This document shows positions 35,625 to 44,596 of a DNA stretch of 64,000 nucleotides, one piece after another. The notes beneath the pieces were generated by a model that saw nothing but the letters and a program-made list of their open reading frames with translations, was not told the origin of the DNA and did not search any database. Source of the DNA: a bacterium. Lineage in GTDB: Bacteria > Zhuqueibacterota > Zhuqueibacteria > Residuimicrobiales > Residuimicrobiaceae. The position numbers and the translations under genes are program-made. The DNA lies in the NCBI GenBank assembly GCA_029565685.1, contig JAKQNR010000006.1:62001-126000 (forward strand). The letters run 5' to 3'. Within the stretch, counting starts at the first letter, position 1, and each line of letters begins with the position of its first letter.

Positions 35625-36281
35625 CTAGCGGCCGTGTTTTCCGTAAAAGTAGACGCCGGAAGCGACCTTGTGCATAACTTGCCCCGAGGGAAAAAGGCGA
35701 TCCAGATATTTAAGCCAAAACGTCGCCCATCCGGCGACGGCCTCGACGGCCAATGCCAGTTTTTGGTTCGCAATACCGGCTGCTGGAATTTTTCGCAGGA
35801 TCATGGCGATGCCGGAAAAAGGGCCGACCGAGACGCCGCAGTCCATGCAGTGATACTCTTGAAAAAGTTGTCGCAAGCCCGGCAGGGTGTAGCGTCGATA
35901 GTCCGCCGGGTCTGCGTGAAAGGGCTGCAGAAAAGGAACATCAATGTAAATTTCGCCGCCGGGAACCAGACAACGTTTTATTTCCGACACCGTCGCCGCA
36001 AGGTCAACCACATGTTCCAATACCGCGGTGCACAGGATAAAATCCAAACATGCCGAACGAAACGGCAGCCGACTGGAATCAGCCACCACGGTCACTTGGC
36101 CGCTCTTGAACAGATCCAAGGAGATGATGCGCGGATGCCATTGACGGCCGGCGCTGCCTAGATCCAGAATGCGATAAGAGCCTTGCTCCAGTCTCGCCGT
36201 CAGCCGCTGCCGCAGCTGTTTCTGCGAACGGTTCAGACAAGGCGTCGGCGGTTTGAGCAAATGAGTGAGTGAGGCGTTCAT
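35625..36281 (-). CDS. Class I SAM-dependent methyltransferase
   Basis: 218 residues. SAM-binding elements: YRILDLGSAGRQWHPR (motif I), ISLDLF, VADSSRLPFRSACLDFILCTAVLEHVVD (motif II/III of the UbiE/Methyltransf_11 type), then CLVPGGEIYIDVPFLQPFHADPADYRRYT. Such enzymes in glycan loci methylate sugars or lipid-linked intermediates; the substrate is unknown. Last gene of the six-gene operon starting at 41954; its ATG overlaps the GT2 stop by 4 bp (ATGA). Confidence 0.85.
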   Translation of the reverse strand: MNASLTHLLKPPTPCLNRSQKQLRQRLTARLEQGSYRILDLGSAGRQWHPRIISLDLFKSGQVTVVADSSRLPFRSACLDFILCTAVLEHVVDLAATVSEIKRCLVPGGEIYIDVPFLQPFHADPADYRRYTLPGLRQLFQEYHCMDCGVSVGPFSGIAMILRKIPAAGIANQKLALAVEAVAGWATFWLKYLDRLFPSGQVMHKVASGVYFYGKHGR

Positions 36282-37207
36282 ATCTTTTCAGCGACGGTTT
36301 TGATGATTCGATGGTAATGGACCAACAGATGAAACCAGGCACGACAGCGGGTGTCCAACCGCAAACAAGAAAGTAAAAGCCGCATAAAGCTGCCGAAAAA
36401 ATAGATGACCAGGGCCGGAATCGCCGCGGCCCTGCCCTGCTGCTCAGCGATCAATCTGACATGATTGGTCACGCTGGCGCGTAAGGCCGGTTCCAGGTTC
36501 TTGACAGCGCTCTGACCTTTGTGATGAACGATCCAAGCGTTGCTGAAGATGACCGTTTTGAATCCGTTTTTTTTCGCCCGTGAACAGAATTCCACATCCT
36601 CGCCGTACATAAAAAAATCTTCGCGCAACAATCCTGTCCGCGACAGCATCGACCGGCGGATCATCATACAGGCGCCGCTGACAAAACCAGTGTCGAAATA
36701 GGCGGCGCCATGCCGGCGGCGGATCTCTTCGATAGATCGTATGCCGCAGGAGGCCGAACGGAACAGGAGCTGCTCTTTAAACAGCCTTGACAGCGACACT
36801 CTTTCACCGCCCGCTCTCTGCACAGCGCCATTGGAATGCAGCAAAATCGGCCCGGCCACGCCGATCTGTGGATTCTGGTCCATTCCCTGCAGCAGGGGGG
36901 TGATGCATCGGTCGGTCAATTCACAATCGCTGTTGAGCAGCAGAATGTATTCCGAGGAACTGCTCTGAATGCCCTGGTTGCACGCCCGGGCAAAGCCGAC
37001 ATTTTCGGAATTGGACAAAATATGCACCTGAGGAAAGCAGCGTTTCACCATCGCCACGCTGCCGTCCACCGAATCGTTATCCACCACAAAGACGTGAGCG
37101 GCAAGATCTCCCGCATACTGATACCAGGAGGTCAGGCATTTTTCCAGATAGTCCCTGGCGTTCCAGCTGACCAGTACGACCGCCAACCGGTGGTGATCAG
37201 CCGCCAT
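36278..37207 (-). CDS. Glycosyltransferase family 2 (rhamnosyltransferase-like)
   Basis: 309 residues from ATG 37207: LAVVLVSWNARDYLEKCLTSW, VDNDSVDGSV, NVGFARACNQGI, LLLNSDCEL (DxD-equivalent), FVSGACMMIRRS, FFMYGEDVEFCSRAKKNGF, WIVHHKGQS. This is the GT-A pattern of WbbL-type rhamnosyltransferases. One C-terminal hydrophobic stretch (about 245-265) suggests membrane contact. Its start overlaps the preceding GT4 by 11 bp. The frame stays open for 66 more codons but they overlap the upstream gene. Confidence 0.88.
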   Translation of the reverse strand: MAADHHRLAVVLVSWNARDYLEKCLTSWYQYAGDLAAHVFVVDNDSVDGSVAMVKRCFPQVHILSNSENVGFARACNQGIQSSSSEYILLLNSDCELTDRCITPLLQGMDQNPQIGVAGPILLHSNGAVQRAGGERVSLSRLFKEQLLFRSASCGIRSIEEIRRRHGAAYFDTGFVSGACMMIRRSMLSRTGLLREDFFMYGEDVEFCSRAKKNGFKTVIFSNAWIVHHKGQSAVKNLEPALRASVTNHVRLIAEQQGRAAAIPALVIYFFGSFMRLLLSCLRLDTRCRAWFHLLVHYHRIIKTVAEKI

Positions 37208-38345
37208 AGCCGAGCTGTTCCTTATAGAGAGCCAGCAACCGCTGAGTGTTCTGTTCAACATCGAATGACTGCCGCGCCATTTCCCGGCAGTTCTGCGACA
37301 TGGTTTGATACAGGGAGTGATCCCGCCAAATGGTTTGAATGGCTTTTTTAAATTCATCCGCCTGTTGAGGCGGGCATAGGAGGCCATTACAACCATGCTG
37401 CACACACTCTCGGTTTCCCTTGATGTTGCTGGCGATCAAAGGCTTGCCAAAGGCCATGGCCTCGATGAGCGTGATCGACAATCCCTCCCAGAGAGAGGGC
37501 AACAGCAATACATCGATGGCTGGATACATATGAAAGGGATCCTCCATCCAGCCGGCCAGCTTAATCCGCTCTTGACCGGCAAAAGCGGCCTGAAAATGGG
37601 GCAGATAGGGACCATCGCCCACGATGAGAAAATGAACCGGCAGGTCGGCGCAGGCAGTGATGATCCTGGACAGGGTCTGCGGGTCCTTCTGCTGCCACAG
37701 CCGGCCGACAAAGGCCGCTACAAAGGCGTCCGCCGGAATACCCCAGGCCTCCCGGAATCGCTGTCGGTTGGTTTCCTGATTGAAAAAGTTCACACGCGCC
37801 AGATCGACGCCGTTGTAGATCGTCTGTACCTGGTCCGGCCGGAGGATCCTATTCTCGATGGCGTACATTCTCTCTTCGTTGTTGACAAAAACGACCTGAT
37901 CGGTCAGCATCCCCGCCAGCTTTTCAATCCAGGAATAGACCAGGGTGGAAAACCGGCCGGAGAACTCGTGGAAAGGAAAACCCTGCACCGTATGGATGAT
38001 GCGTACACCGCCGGCTAACCGGCCTGCTACACGTCCAAGAATTCCGGTTTTGGAAGAGTGGGTGTGGATCAAATCGAATTTTTCGCGTTTGAACAGTCGG
38101 TACAGCTGCCAAAGAGCCTGAGCGTCCTTCCACACATTGATCTCACGCTGCAGACGCGGGATCAGCTGAAAATGAATCCCCAGATTCCGCAGCTCTTTGG
38201 TTAAATCGCCTTCATCACGGCAAACCACCGTCACCTCATAGATCTGGGGATCCAACCGCTTAAGAAGCTCAAGCATGGCCCGCTGCACGCCGGACATGAT
38301 CGGCAGCAGCTGCAGATGGCAAATTTTTATCTTTCTACTGCGCAT
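37197..38345 (-). CDS. Glycosyltransferase family 4
   Basis: 382 residues: N-terminal IKICHLQLLPIMSGVQRAMLELLKRLD, FDLIHTHSSKTGILGRVAGRLAG, and C-terminal AAFVGRLWQQKDPQTLSRI, LAGWMEDPFHMYPAIDVLLLPSLWEGLSITLIEAMAFGKPLIASN. Its overall pattern resembles the 33.6-34.8 kb GT4 (shared THxxKTGILGRLAG-type segment), so the two may be paralogues with related acceptors. ATG at 38345 chosen over a GTG two codons upstream. Confidence 0.88.
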   Translation of the reverse strand: MRSRKIKICHLQLLPIMSGVQRAMLELLKRLDPQIYEVTVVCRDEGDLTKELRNLGIHFQLIPRLQREINVWKDAQALWQLYRLFKREKFDLIHTHSSKTGILGRVAGRLAGGVRIIHTVQGFPFHEFSGRFSTLVYSWIEKLAGMLTDQVVFVNNEERMYAIENRILRPDQVQTIYNGVDLARVNFFNQETNRQRFREAWGIPADAFVAAFVGRLWQQKDPQTLSRIITACADLPVHFLIVGDGPYLPHFQAAFAGQERIKLAGWMEDPFHMYPAIDVLLLPSLWEGLSITLIEAMAFGKPLIASNIKGNRECVQHGCNGLLCPPQQADEFKKAIQTIWRDHSLYQTMSQNCREMARQSFDVEQNTQRLLALYKEQLGYGG

Positions 38346-38354
38346 GGTCACCCG

Positions 38355-39455
38355 TCAAGCTTTTGCCCGGTCGGCTTTCGCTTCGGCATACAGGTCTACG
38401 AGTTTGGCGACATAGTGCTGAATATCGTGATGGCGTTGGACGTATTCGTAGCCGCGATTTCCATAATAGGTTCTTTTCTCAGGATTCTGCAGCAGCGTCT
38501 TGATCCTCTCCGCCAGGTCAACGGGATCACCGTTATCGAACAATAGGCCGCGGTCATCCGCTAAAAGCTCAGTGATGCCATGCACGTTGGAGCCGATGAC
38601 CGGAAGACGATGGCTGAACGCCTCCAAAATGACGATGCCCAACCCCTCATAACTGGAGGGAAGAATAAAAATATCGCTCTGTTGATAATAGGGGGCGACC
38701 TCCAGCGTCGCCGGATGAAAATGGATCAAAGAGGTCAGGTTGAGATCCTTCACCAGCTGTTTCAACGCCGCTTCCTCTTCTCCCTCACCGACAATCGTGA
38801 GCAGCAAATTCGGCGCGCGCAGAAGCGCCAACGCATGGATCAGGCAGGGGATGTTTTTTTTCTTCACCAGTCTGCCGAGATATAAACAGCGGATTACCTG
38901 CGGTTGCGATGGTTTTGGGGCAACGTCCGTCGCGACTTCGATGGCGTTGTACAGAAGAACGATTTTCTGGGCAGAATAGTTTTGTTTTTCGATCAGCAGG
39001 TTCCGAACGCTCTGGGAAATGGCGATCACATGACTCCTTTGAGGCAAGGACAGCCAGTAATCGATCTTTCGAACAAGATAAAAGTACAAACCCTTTTGCC
39101 ATCTGAACCAATCCAGATCGTGAACCGTCGAAAAAACGGCCGGGCTTGCGGATGGCCCTGCCAGCAGCGCCGCCAGGCGGCCATAGATGTCGGCATGGAT
39201 CAGGTGGGTATGCACGACATTGTATCTTTCACGCCGAATATGGAGCAGCAATCGGGGCAAAAGCGCCGGATTGCGGCGGAGGAGGATGGTTTGCACAGGG
39301 AGCCCGGCGAACAGGGAACGCATCGGCGCGTAGGGATCAAAGTAAATGACTCGAATTTCCGCCCCATATTTTTCGCGCAACTGTTTGCAGGTCAGATAAA
39401 GCAATTTTTCTGCGCCGCCGAAACGAAGTCCGGTTATGATATAAAGAATCTTCAT
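38355..39455 (-). CDS. Glycosyltransferase family 4
   Basis: 366 residues: MKILYIITGLRFGGAEKLLY, YNVVHTHLIHADIYGRLAALLAG, CLYLGRLVKKKNIPCLIHAL, and SDIFILPSSYEGLGIVILEAFSHRLPVIGSNVHGITELL. GT-B fold, cytosolic. ATG at 39455 is chosen because the family opening (MKILYI) begins there; the upstream gene ends 2 bases before. Donor and acceptor unknown. Confidence 0.9.
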   Translation of the reverse strand: MKILYIITGLRFGGAEKLLYLTCKQLREKYGAEIRVIYFDPYAPMRSLFAGLPVQTILLRRNPALLPRLLLHIRRERYNVVHTHLIHADIYGRLAALLAGPSASPAVFSTVHDLDWFRWQKGLYFYLVRKIDYWLSLPQRSHVIAISQSVRNLLIEKQNYSAQKIVLLYNAIEVATDVAPKPSQPQVIRCLYLGRLVKKKNIPCLIHALALLRAPNLLLTIVGEGEEEAALKQLVKDLNLTSLIHFHPATLEVAPYYQQSDIFILPSSYEGLGIVILEAFSHRLPVIGSNVHGITELLADDRGLLFDNGDPVDLAERIKTLLQNPEKRTYYGNRGYEYVQRHHDIQHYVAKLVDLYAEAKADRAKA

Positions 39456-39457
39456 GT

Positions 39458-40636
39458 TCAGCATACCTCGTGGGATGAAGAAACGCCGCACGCCAACCGG
39501 TAGGAATCACACACCGCCTGCATCCACACTGCAGAGGAGTGGGTCTGCTGCAGATGAGCGAAATTTTTCTGCAGGATGGCTTCCATCTCCGCGTGGCCGG
39601 CGTCCAAAATGGCGTCCATGAAACGGCCGATCAGCCTGGCATCGCCGGCAGGCGTTAAAAAAGGATAACCGACCGGATGCAAAATATCGCTGATGCCGCC
39701 GATTTGGCTGGCAATGATCGGCTTTTTGCAGGCCATGGCCTCTAGAACAGCCAGCGAAGTGGCTTCGATGACGCCATGACTGGGAACGGACGGCACTATG
39801 ACGCCTGCGGCGGACCTCATGAGCGGCAGCAACGCAGCTTGCATCACATCGCCGAGAAAAAATACTCTGTCTTCCAGACCGGCTTCAGCGACCATATGGG
39901 CCAGAGACCGGCGCAATGGGCCTTCGCCGGCGATGGCCAGGGATATGTCCTGCCGGCAAAAGGAAAGGGCGCGGATGGCGAACTCGATTCCGTTTTTAGG
40001 GACCAGCCGGCGGGGCACGAGAAAAAATGGCCGAGGGATGTCGAAAGGATGGCCTCCTCTTGCCAGGCTTATGATATGCTCGATGTGGACGGCATTGGGG
40101 ATCGTTACAATTTTTTCCGACCGCACCGCATACTCTTGTTCCAGCATGGCTTTCAGTGCGGCATCCACAGCGATACACAGCGTCGAATTCTGAAACGCCT
40201 GTTTTTCAATGGCAAAGGTTTCCTGCACCAGGCGGCTGTTTTTCCTTTCGCCGGTGGAGAGCATCTCAAAAGTCACCGGGCCGTGCATGGTGGTGATGAT
40301 AGGGATGCGGGTTGGCATCACCTCCAGGACAGCAAAGGTTGCATAACAATCATGCGAGTGAAGGACGTCATACTCTTTGACGGCAAGCCGTTCTTTGATC
40401 AATCGCTTGAAATATTCTATTTTTTGCCGCCGCAGCCAGGTATCGAAAAGATCGATTTTTAATTTCCGTACCACACGTTTGGCAAAAGCCCGCCTTGTAT
40501 ACTCACCCGAACTGGGGTAGGTGAGCAGATCATGATCCATACCCAGGCTCTGCAATCCCTGCAGCAGATAGGAGATATGCGTATTGACCCCACAGGTAAA
40601 TTGCTGTGGCAATGTGGTCATTACTAAAATTTTCAT
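39458..40636 (-). CDS. Glycosyltransferase family 4
   Basis: 392 residues: MKILVMTTLPQQFTCGVNTHISYLLQGL, YDVLHSHDCYATFAVLEVM, PFFLVPRRLVPKNGIEFAIRAL, AAGVIVPSVPSHGVIEATSLAVLEAMACKKPIIASQIGGISDIL. GT-B fold. ATG at 40636 has AAGGA 7 nt upstream. It lies 70 nt after the membrane protein gene in the same operon. Sugar specificity not readable. Confidence 0.9.
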   Translation of the reverse strand: MKILVMTTLPQQFTCGVNTHISYLLQGLQSLGMDHDLLTYPSSGEYTRRAFAKRVVRKLKIDLFDTWLRRQKIEYFKRLIKERLAVKEYDVLHSHDCYATFAVLEVMPTRIPIITTMHGPVTFEMLSTGERKNSRLVQETFAIEKQAFQNSTLCIAVDAALKAMLEQEYAVRSEKIVTIPNAVHIEHIISLARGGHPFDIPRPFFLVPRRLVPKNGIEFAIRALSFCRQDISLAIAGEGPLRRSLAHMVAEAGLEDRVFFLGDVMQAALLPLMRSAAGVIVPSVPSHGVIEATSLAVLEAMACKKPIIASQIGGISDILHPVGYPFLTPAGDARLIGRFMDAILDAGHAEMEAILQKNFAHLQQTHSSAVWMQAVCDSYRLACGVSSSHEVC

Positions 40637-40706
40637 CAAGGTCCTTCTTCGTTGATCGAATGCGGCGAGCAATCGATGCACCCTATGCAATACGGCATTT
40701 TGTTTT

Positions 40707-41954
40707 TCACACGAATCGAATTTTAATAGATTGTATGGTGGCAGCGCCGAAAATGAAGAAAATGAAAATGAAATTCATCTTATGACGCAGAGCGGTCCCA
40801 TAGTTAGAGTCGATCATGGCGCTGCTCAGCAATCCGATGACGGCAAAGAAAAACAAAACCATATACAGCTTGGGGTTCTGAGAATAGAGCCGCCTGGCCC
40901 GTTTAGAGAATGCCGCCAAAATGATAAACAGCAACAGCATGGACTCGATGGAGCCCAGCAGCATAAACACGTTTCTCACGGTCCAGAGAAAGGGTCCAAA
41001 AGCGAAATGAATCATGCGAACCGGCGTCCATCGGATTACATCCCACCAGGTTTCATATTGAACGCCGACGAGATAGGCGGAGCCGCCTGCGGTGCGGTAG
41101 GCCAGATCGGCGTTCATGTACTTGAAGAGCACCGGGAAATAATCCCGCTGTTGCAGCACCTGATAGCCGATCCAGACCAGACTCAGCAATAGGAGGAAAA
41201 CGGTCAGCCGCTGAAGCCGGCTCTGAAACAGATTGCTGCGGACAAACAAGTAGACCAGCCCGACCATGGTGAACAACAACAGATATTGCGTTCGTAAAAA
41301 GTACAAGGCCGCCACCTCCAGGGCAAACAGGGCAAGGTCTTTGCCGCTTTTCCGATGCAGCAATAATGAAATGCGATACAGCATATCGGCGGTCAGAAAA
41401 AAGATCATCGCATCGCGCATATCCAATGCACAGTAGATGATGAAAGAGGGATAAAAAGCCGTGATGCCGGCCGCCAGGGCGCTCGAGGCATGATCGCCGG
41501 TCAAGCGCAGACTGATCCGATACACCCGATCAGCCACCAGGCTGCCGAGAAAGCAGTTGACCATGCGCATGATGATCTGGTGATCGCCGAAAACATAATA
41601 AATAAGAGAACAAAAAACGCCGTAGGCCACCCCATGAATGGATTCCGTCACATTCGCCAGCAGCGGGTATCCCCGGACCAGATTGTGCTTAATTTGCATG
41701 GCGATCGGGAAATACTCATCCCAACCGTAATGGGTCAAGTAGCCGTAATGGTCGACAAACGCCACCGCCACGCGTAATAGAAAACTGGCGATGACAATTT
41801 TTTTTACCGTTTCATTCCGGTCAGCGATCAGCAAATAAAGGAGCAACAGGGCGATGGACAGAATGCTCAAGGCAAATTCCGCGCCGCTAAACAACAGGCC
41901 CAGCGAAAGAACCACCGGAAGATAGCTGGTGAAAGTATGTGAATTTATCTTCAT
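40707..41954 (-). CDS. Polytopic membrane protein, Wzy-polymerase or GT-C-like
   Basis: 415 residues with about eleven membrane helices. A periplasmic loop after the second helix contains HYGWDEYFPIAMQIKHNLVRGYPL, resembling the acidic first loop of GT-C/ArnT-type mannosyl transferases; the rest gives no clear motif. In this locus it is the best candidate for the repeat-unit polymerase or for a lipid-phosphosugar-dependent GT-C enzyme. First gene of the operon (41954 to 35625). ATG 41954 has GGAAAAG upstream. Confidence 0.65.
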   Translation of the reverse strand: MKINSHTFTSYLPVVLSLGLLFSGAEFALSILSIALLLLYLLIADRNETVKKIVIASFLLRVAVAFVDHYGYLTHYGWDEYFPIAMQIKHNLVRGYPLLANVTESIHGVAYGVFCSLIYYVFGDHQIIMRMVNCFLGSLVADRVYRISLRLTGDHASSALAAGITAFYPSFIIYCALDMRDAMIFFLTADMLYRISLLLHRKSGKDLALFALEVAALYFLRTQYLLLFTMVGLVYLFVRSNLFQSRLQRLTVFLLLLSLVWIGYQVLQQRDYFPVLFKYMNADLAYRTAGGSAYLVGVQYETWWDVIRWTPVRMIHFAFGPFLWTVRNVFMLLGSIESMLLLFIILAAFSKRARRLYSQNPKLYMVLFFFAVIGLLSSAMIDSNYGTALRHKMNFIFIFFIFGAATIQSIKIRFV

Positions 41955-42105
41955 CTTTTCCACGCAACAACTGGAGACGGTGCACCCTGCACGGTCGCAC
42001 CTGTACAGCACACCATGTTTCCACCGATCCTGCGATGGGAATTCGGGAAGTTACAGACTGCAGCCTGCACAAACATAAAGCCCATATAAGCTAAGGAATC
42101 ATCAT

Positions 42106-42134
42106 ATAAGATACAACGCCTCATCACTGGTCAA
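42106..42134 (-). promoter_or_regulatory. Candidate promoter of the 41954-35625 glycosyltransferase operon
   Basis: On the minus strand TTGACC (42129-42134) and, after 15 or 17 nt, the overlapping -10 candidates TATCTT (42108-42113) or TCTTAT (42106-42111). The leader to the ATG is about 145 nt. Confidence 0.45.
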
Positions 42135-42214
42135 GCCCGAATAGCAGGTACGCTACATTCGTGCGCATTGCAGCACCAACCCAATCCGCATGGGTTTGTG
42201 TGGAGCTATGCTGG

Positions 42215-42236
42215 AAAAATCAAGGCCCGCTGGGCC
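42215..42236 (-). terminator. Probable terminator of the acyltransferase-wzx-methyltransferase unit
   Basis: GGCCC/GGGCC stem (42224-42228, 42232-42236) with a 3-nt loop; on the minus strand it is followed by TTGATTTTT (T-run at 42215-42219). It lies 260 nt past the stop at 42496. Confidence 0.45.
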
Positions 42237-42322
42237 GGCCTGTATCAGCCTAGGATGTTAGATATGTGATAAAAACAAACCCTGCAATGGCGATCGGTTG
42301 TTGATATTAAACGGATCAGGCC

Positions 42323-42402
42323 GCCCTTTCAGGGCTTGGCTCAAAAACCGTCCATTTCCCAGTGCTTCCGCCCTGGGCTAGAACCAAACGCCGCTTCGCG
42401 GC
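42323..42402. repeat. Triple-hairpin palindromic element
   Basis: Three GC-rich mini-hairpins in 80 bases: GCCCT-TTC-AGGGC (42323-42335), CCCAG/CTGGG (42358-42362 with 42373-42377) and GCCGC-TTC-GCGGC (42390-42402). This resembles the dispersed intergenic palindromes of planctomycete and FCB genomes. Only one copy is seen in this window. Confidence 0.45.
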
Positions 42403-42495
42403 TGATTAACTTTTTGGACAATCTCGACCGAGAATCGAACTATTCCCGTATGAACCCGCAAACACCATGATACAGGCCCGCAGCGCCGGCCGGGA

Positions 42496-43134
42496 TCAGT
42501 CCTGCGTACGAACCCTGGGCTGCAACACAAAGATAAATTGATTCGCTAACAGCGTGGGCCGCAACCGCGTCAACCGTTTGCAGCGATACCTGGGCGCGAA
42601 TCCCTGCTCCTTGATCTGTAACCCACATGCGTGGAAAAGCGCGCGCATGGTTTTCAGCGTATAAAAACGCACATGCCCCTCATCCAAAATGCCGCTGGCC
42701 GTGTAATCCCATCGCCCCATCAACAACCGAAGCCGAATGGAAACGTTGGCCACATTGGGGATGGAAACCACCATCACACCGTCCGGCGTCAAATAATGCT
42801 GAAATTTTTTCAGCACCGCTTCAGCGTTGAACAGATGCTCCAGCACATCGACAAACAAAATCACCTGAAAACGATGACCGGCAAACGGAAACGGATCTTG
42901 TTCCACATCCATCACTGCGGCGGCATGCAGCACGCCGGCGGCGCTCCGAACCGCATCTAGAGAGATATCCACGCCGTAGACTGTGCACCCTTTATCCTCT
43001 TTCAACACCTTCCCCAGCTGTCCGGCGCTGCAGCCGACATCCAAAACTTTTTTACCCGCAGGAACATACGCCGGCACATAGGCATTATAAAACTGCGCAT
43101 AACGCATCTGCTTCCGATTATAATCAACGGCCAT
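42496..43134 (-). CDS. Class I SAM-dependent methyltransferase
   Basis: 212 residues: KKVLDVGCSAGQLGKVLKED (motif I), VYGVDISLDAVRSA, VEQDPFPFAGHRFQVILFVDVLEHLFNAEAVLKKF, YLTPDGVMVVSIPNVANVSIRLRLLMGRWDY, ILDEGHVRFYTLKTMRALF. The SIPN-VAN...RFYT pattern is common in glycan-cluster methyltransferases acting on sugars. ATG 43134 has GGAGAG upstream; a TTG at 43155 overlapping the wzx stop is the alternative. Confidence 0.85.
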   Translation of the reverse strand: MAVDYNRKQMRYAQFYNAYVPAYVPAGKKVLDVGCSAGQLGKVLKEDKGCTVYGVDISLDAVRSAAGVLHAAAVMDVEQDPFPFAGHRFQVILFVDVLEHLFNAEAVLKKFQHYLTPDGVMVVSIPNVANVSIRLRLLMGRWDYTASGILDEGHVRFYTLKTMRALFHACGLQIKEQGFAPRYRCKRLTRLRPTLLANQFIFVLQPRVRTQD

Positions 43135-43151
43135 GCTCACTCTCTCCGCAC

Positions 43152-44567
43152 TCAACCAGACCGGCGCCGTACGTTAGCTACAAAGGCGGTCAAATGCGCT
43201 CGATAGACCAACCCCATCAGGGCGCTGAAACCAAGGGCAAAGGCAGATGCTCTCCACAGCGGATGCACCGGCCATTGGAAAACGGCGAACGCCAACACGC
43301 CATACGCTAGGCAGATAAACGCCAGATGACGCAGAACTCGCAAAGACCGGCCGATCTGCGAATAGGCTTTGATCCCCAGTCCCAAAAACGCGATATTGAA
43401 CCCCAGATTAGCCCAGGCAGCGCCCATATAGCTGAACCTGGGGATTAACGCCACATTCAGCGCCACATTCATTACCGTGGCGGCAATAACGATGGTGAGA
43501 AAAGCCTTCTGTCTTCCGCCAAAGATCAACGCGCCGCTGAACGTAGTGGCCATATAATTCACCAGCGTTGCCAAACACAAAATCATCAACGGTGCTTCAG
43601 CGCGATGATACCCGGTGCCGTAGAGCGTCGTCACGATAAACTTGTTAGACAATAGAATCACGCCGCTCGCCAATCCACCGATGATGGTCAACAGAACGCC
43701 GAACCGCAGGACCACCGCATCCATCCGCTCCGGGCTGGCCGACTCTTTCACGAGAAAAGGGGCAAAAGACGCCTGGATCAGACTCCCGGCCACCAGCAGC
43801 AGCTGCGCTATTTTCAACGCTGCGCTGTACCACCCCACGACCTCGGGTTGATCCAGGGCGCCCAACATCAGGGTGTCGAACGAATAGTACAAGCGCATGA
43901 CCAGCACCGCCATGGCGATGACCACCGACTCTTTGACATAACGGGGCCACAGCGAGAGATCCAGCCCGGCACGCCAGGAGCCGGGCAACTGCCGGCGGAT
44001 GAGCGAAAAAACAACGACCACCGATAAACCTTCGGCGGCGAAACGAAACACCGGCGTTAAAACCAACTGTTGACGTGAATGCACGAACAGCAGCACCGGC
44101 AACAGATACAGGCCGTGAATCAGGATGCGCCACAGCGCAATGCCGCCCATGCGCTCCAGGCCTTGAAAAAGAAATTCGGGATTCAGGGCCTGCGTGAGCA
44201 GCGCCAGGGAGCCGAACGCGAGGAGCAGCTTCATCTCCAGGTTCAATGGTAGAAAAAAAACCAACAGAAAAAAAAGCAAAACGATCGTCGCCGCAATGCT
44301 CATGCGGATGGCGAAGATATTGACGCCGATTCTGCGCGCCTCCGCCGGTTGCCGGGCGATCTCCCGGGTGCCGAACACCGCCAGCCCCAGATCGATCAGA
44401 ATGGCGAAATACATGATGATCGACTGTACGTACGCCAGGCGGCCGAAGCCTTCGTCGGTCAGCCGCCGTGCCAGCCAGATCGTGGTCATGAACGCCAACA
44501 CGACCGAGATCCCCTCGCCGATAAAAAGATAGCTCAGGTTGGCCGCTATGCGTCGCGTTCGGTTCAA
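43152..44567 (-). CDS. Wzx-type oligosaccharide flippase (MATE/MOP superfamily)
   Basis: 471 residues with 12 to 14 membrane helices. The N-terminus NLSYLFIGEGISVVLAFMTTIWLARRLTDEGFGRLAY and segments such as LDLGLAVFGTREIAR fit the polysaccharide_synt family, which moves undecaprenyl-linked repeat units across the inner membrane. The start is TTG at 44567 with GGGAG 9 nt upstream; no nearby ATG is in frame. It lies 29 nt after the acyltransferase gene. Confidence 0.9.
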   Translation of the reverse strand: MNRTRRIAANLSYLFIGEGISVVLAFMTTIWLARRLTDEGFGRLAYVQSIIMYFAILIDLGLAVFGTREIARQPAEARRIGVNIFAIRMSIAATIVLLFFLLVFFLPLNLEMKLLLAFGSLALLTQALNPEFLFQGLERMGGIALWRILIHGLYLLPVLLFVHSRQQLVLTPVFRFAAEGLSVVVVFSLIRRQLPGSWRAGLDLSLWPRYVKESVVIAMAVLVMRLYYSFDTLMLGALDQPEVVGWYSAALKIAQLLLVAGSLIQASFAPFLVKESASPERMDAVVLRFGVLLTIIGGLASGVILLSNKFIVTTLYGTGYHRAEAPLMILCLATLVNYMATTFSGALIFGGRQKAFLTIVIAATVMNVALNVALIPRFSYMGAAWANLGFNIAFLGLGIKAYSQIGRSLRVLRHLAFICLAYGVLAFAVFQWPVHPLWRASAFALGFSALMGLVYRAHLTAFVANVRRRSG

Positions 44568-44596
44568 CTATCTTTCTCCCTTGTGAAGCGCAGATC

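Larger units (their letters stand above)
41955..42495. other. Intergenic region: promoter, terminator and palindromic repeat
   Basis: A 541-base gap with no gene seen. Left to right: a leader with a promoter-like pair (42106-42134) for the glycosyltransferase operon, a likely terminator of the methyltransferase gene (42215-42236), and a row of three short hairpins (42323-42402). Confidence 0.5.
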
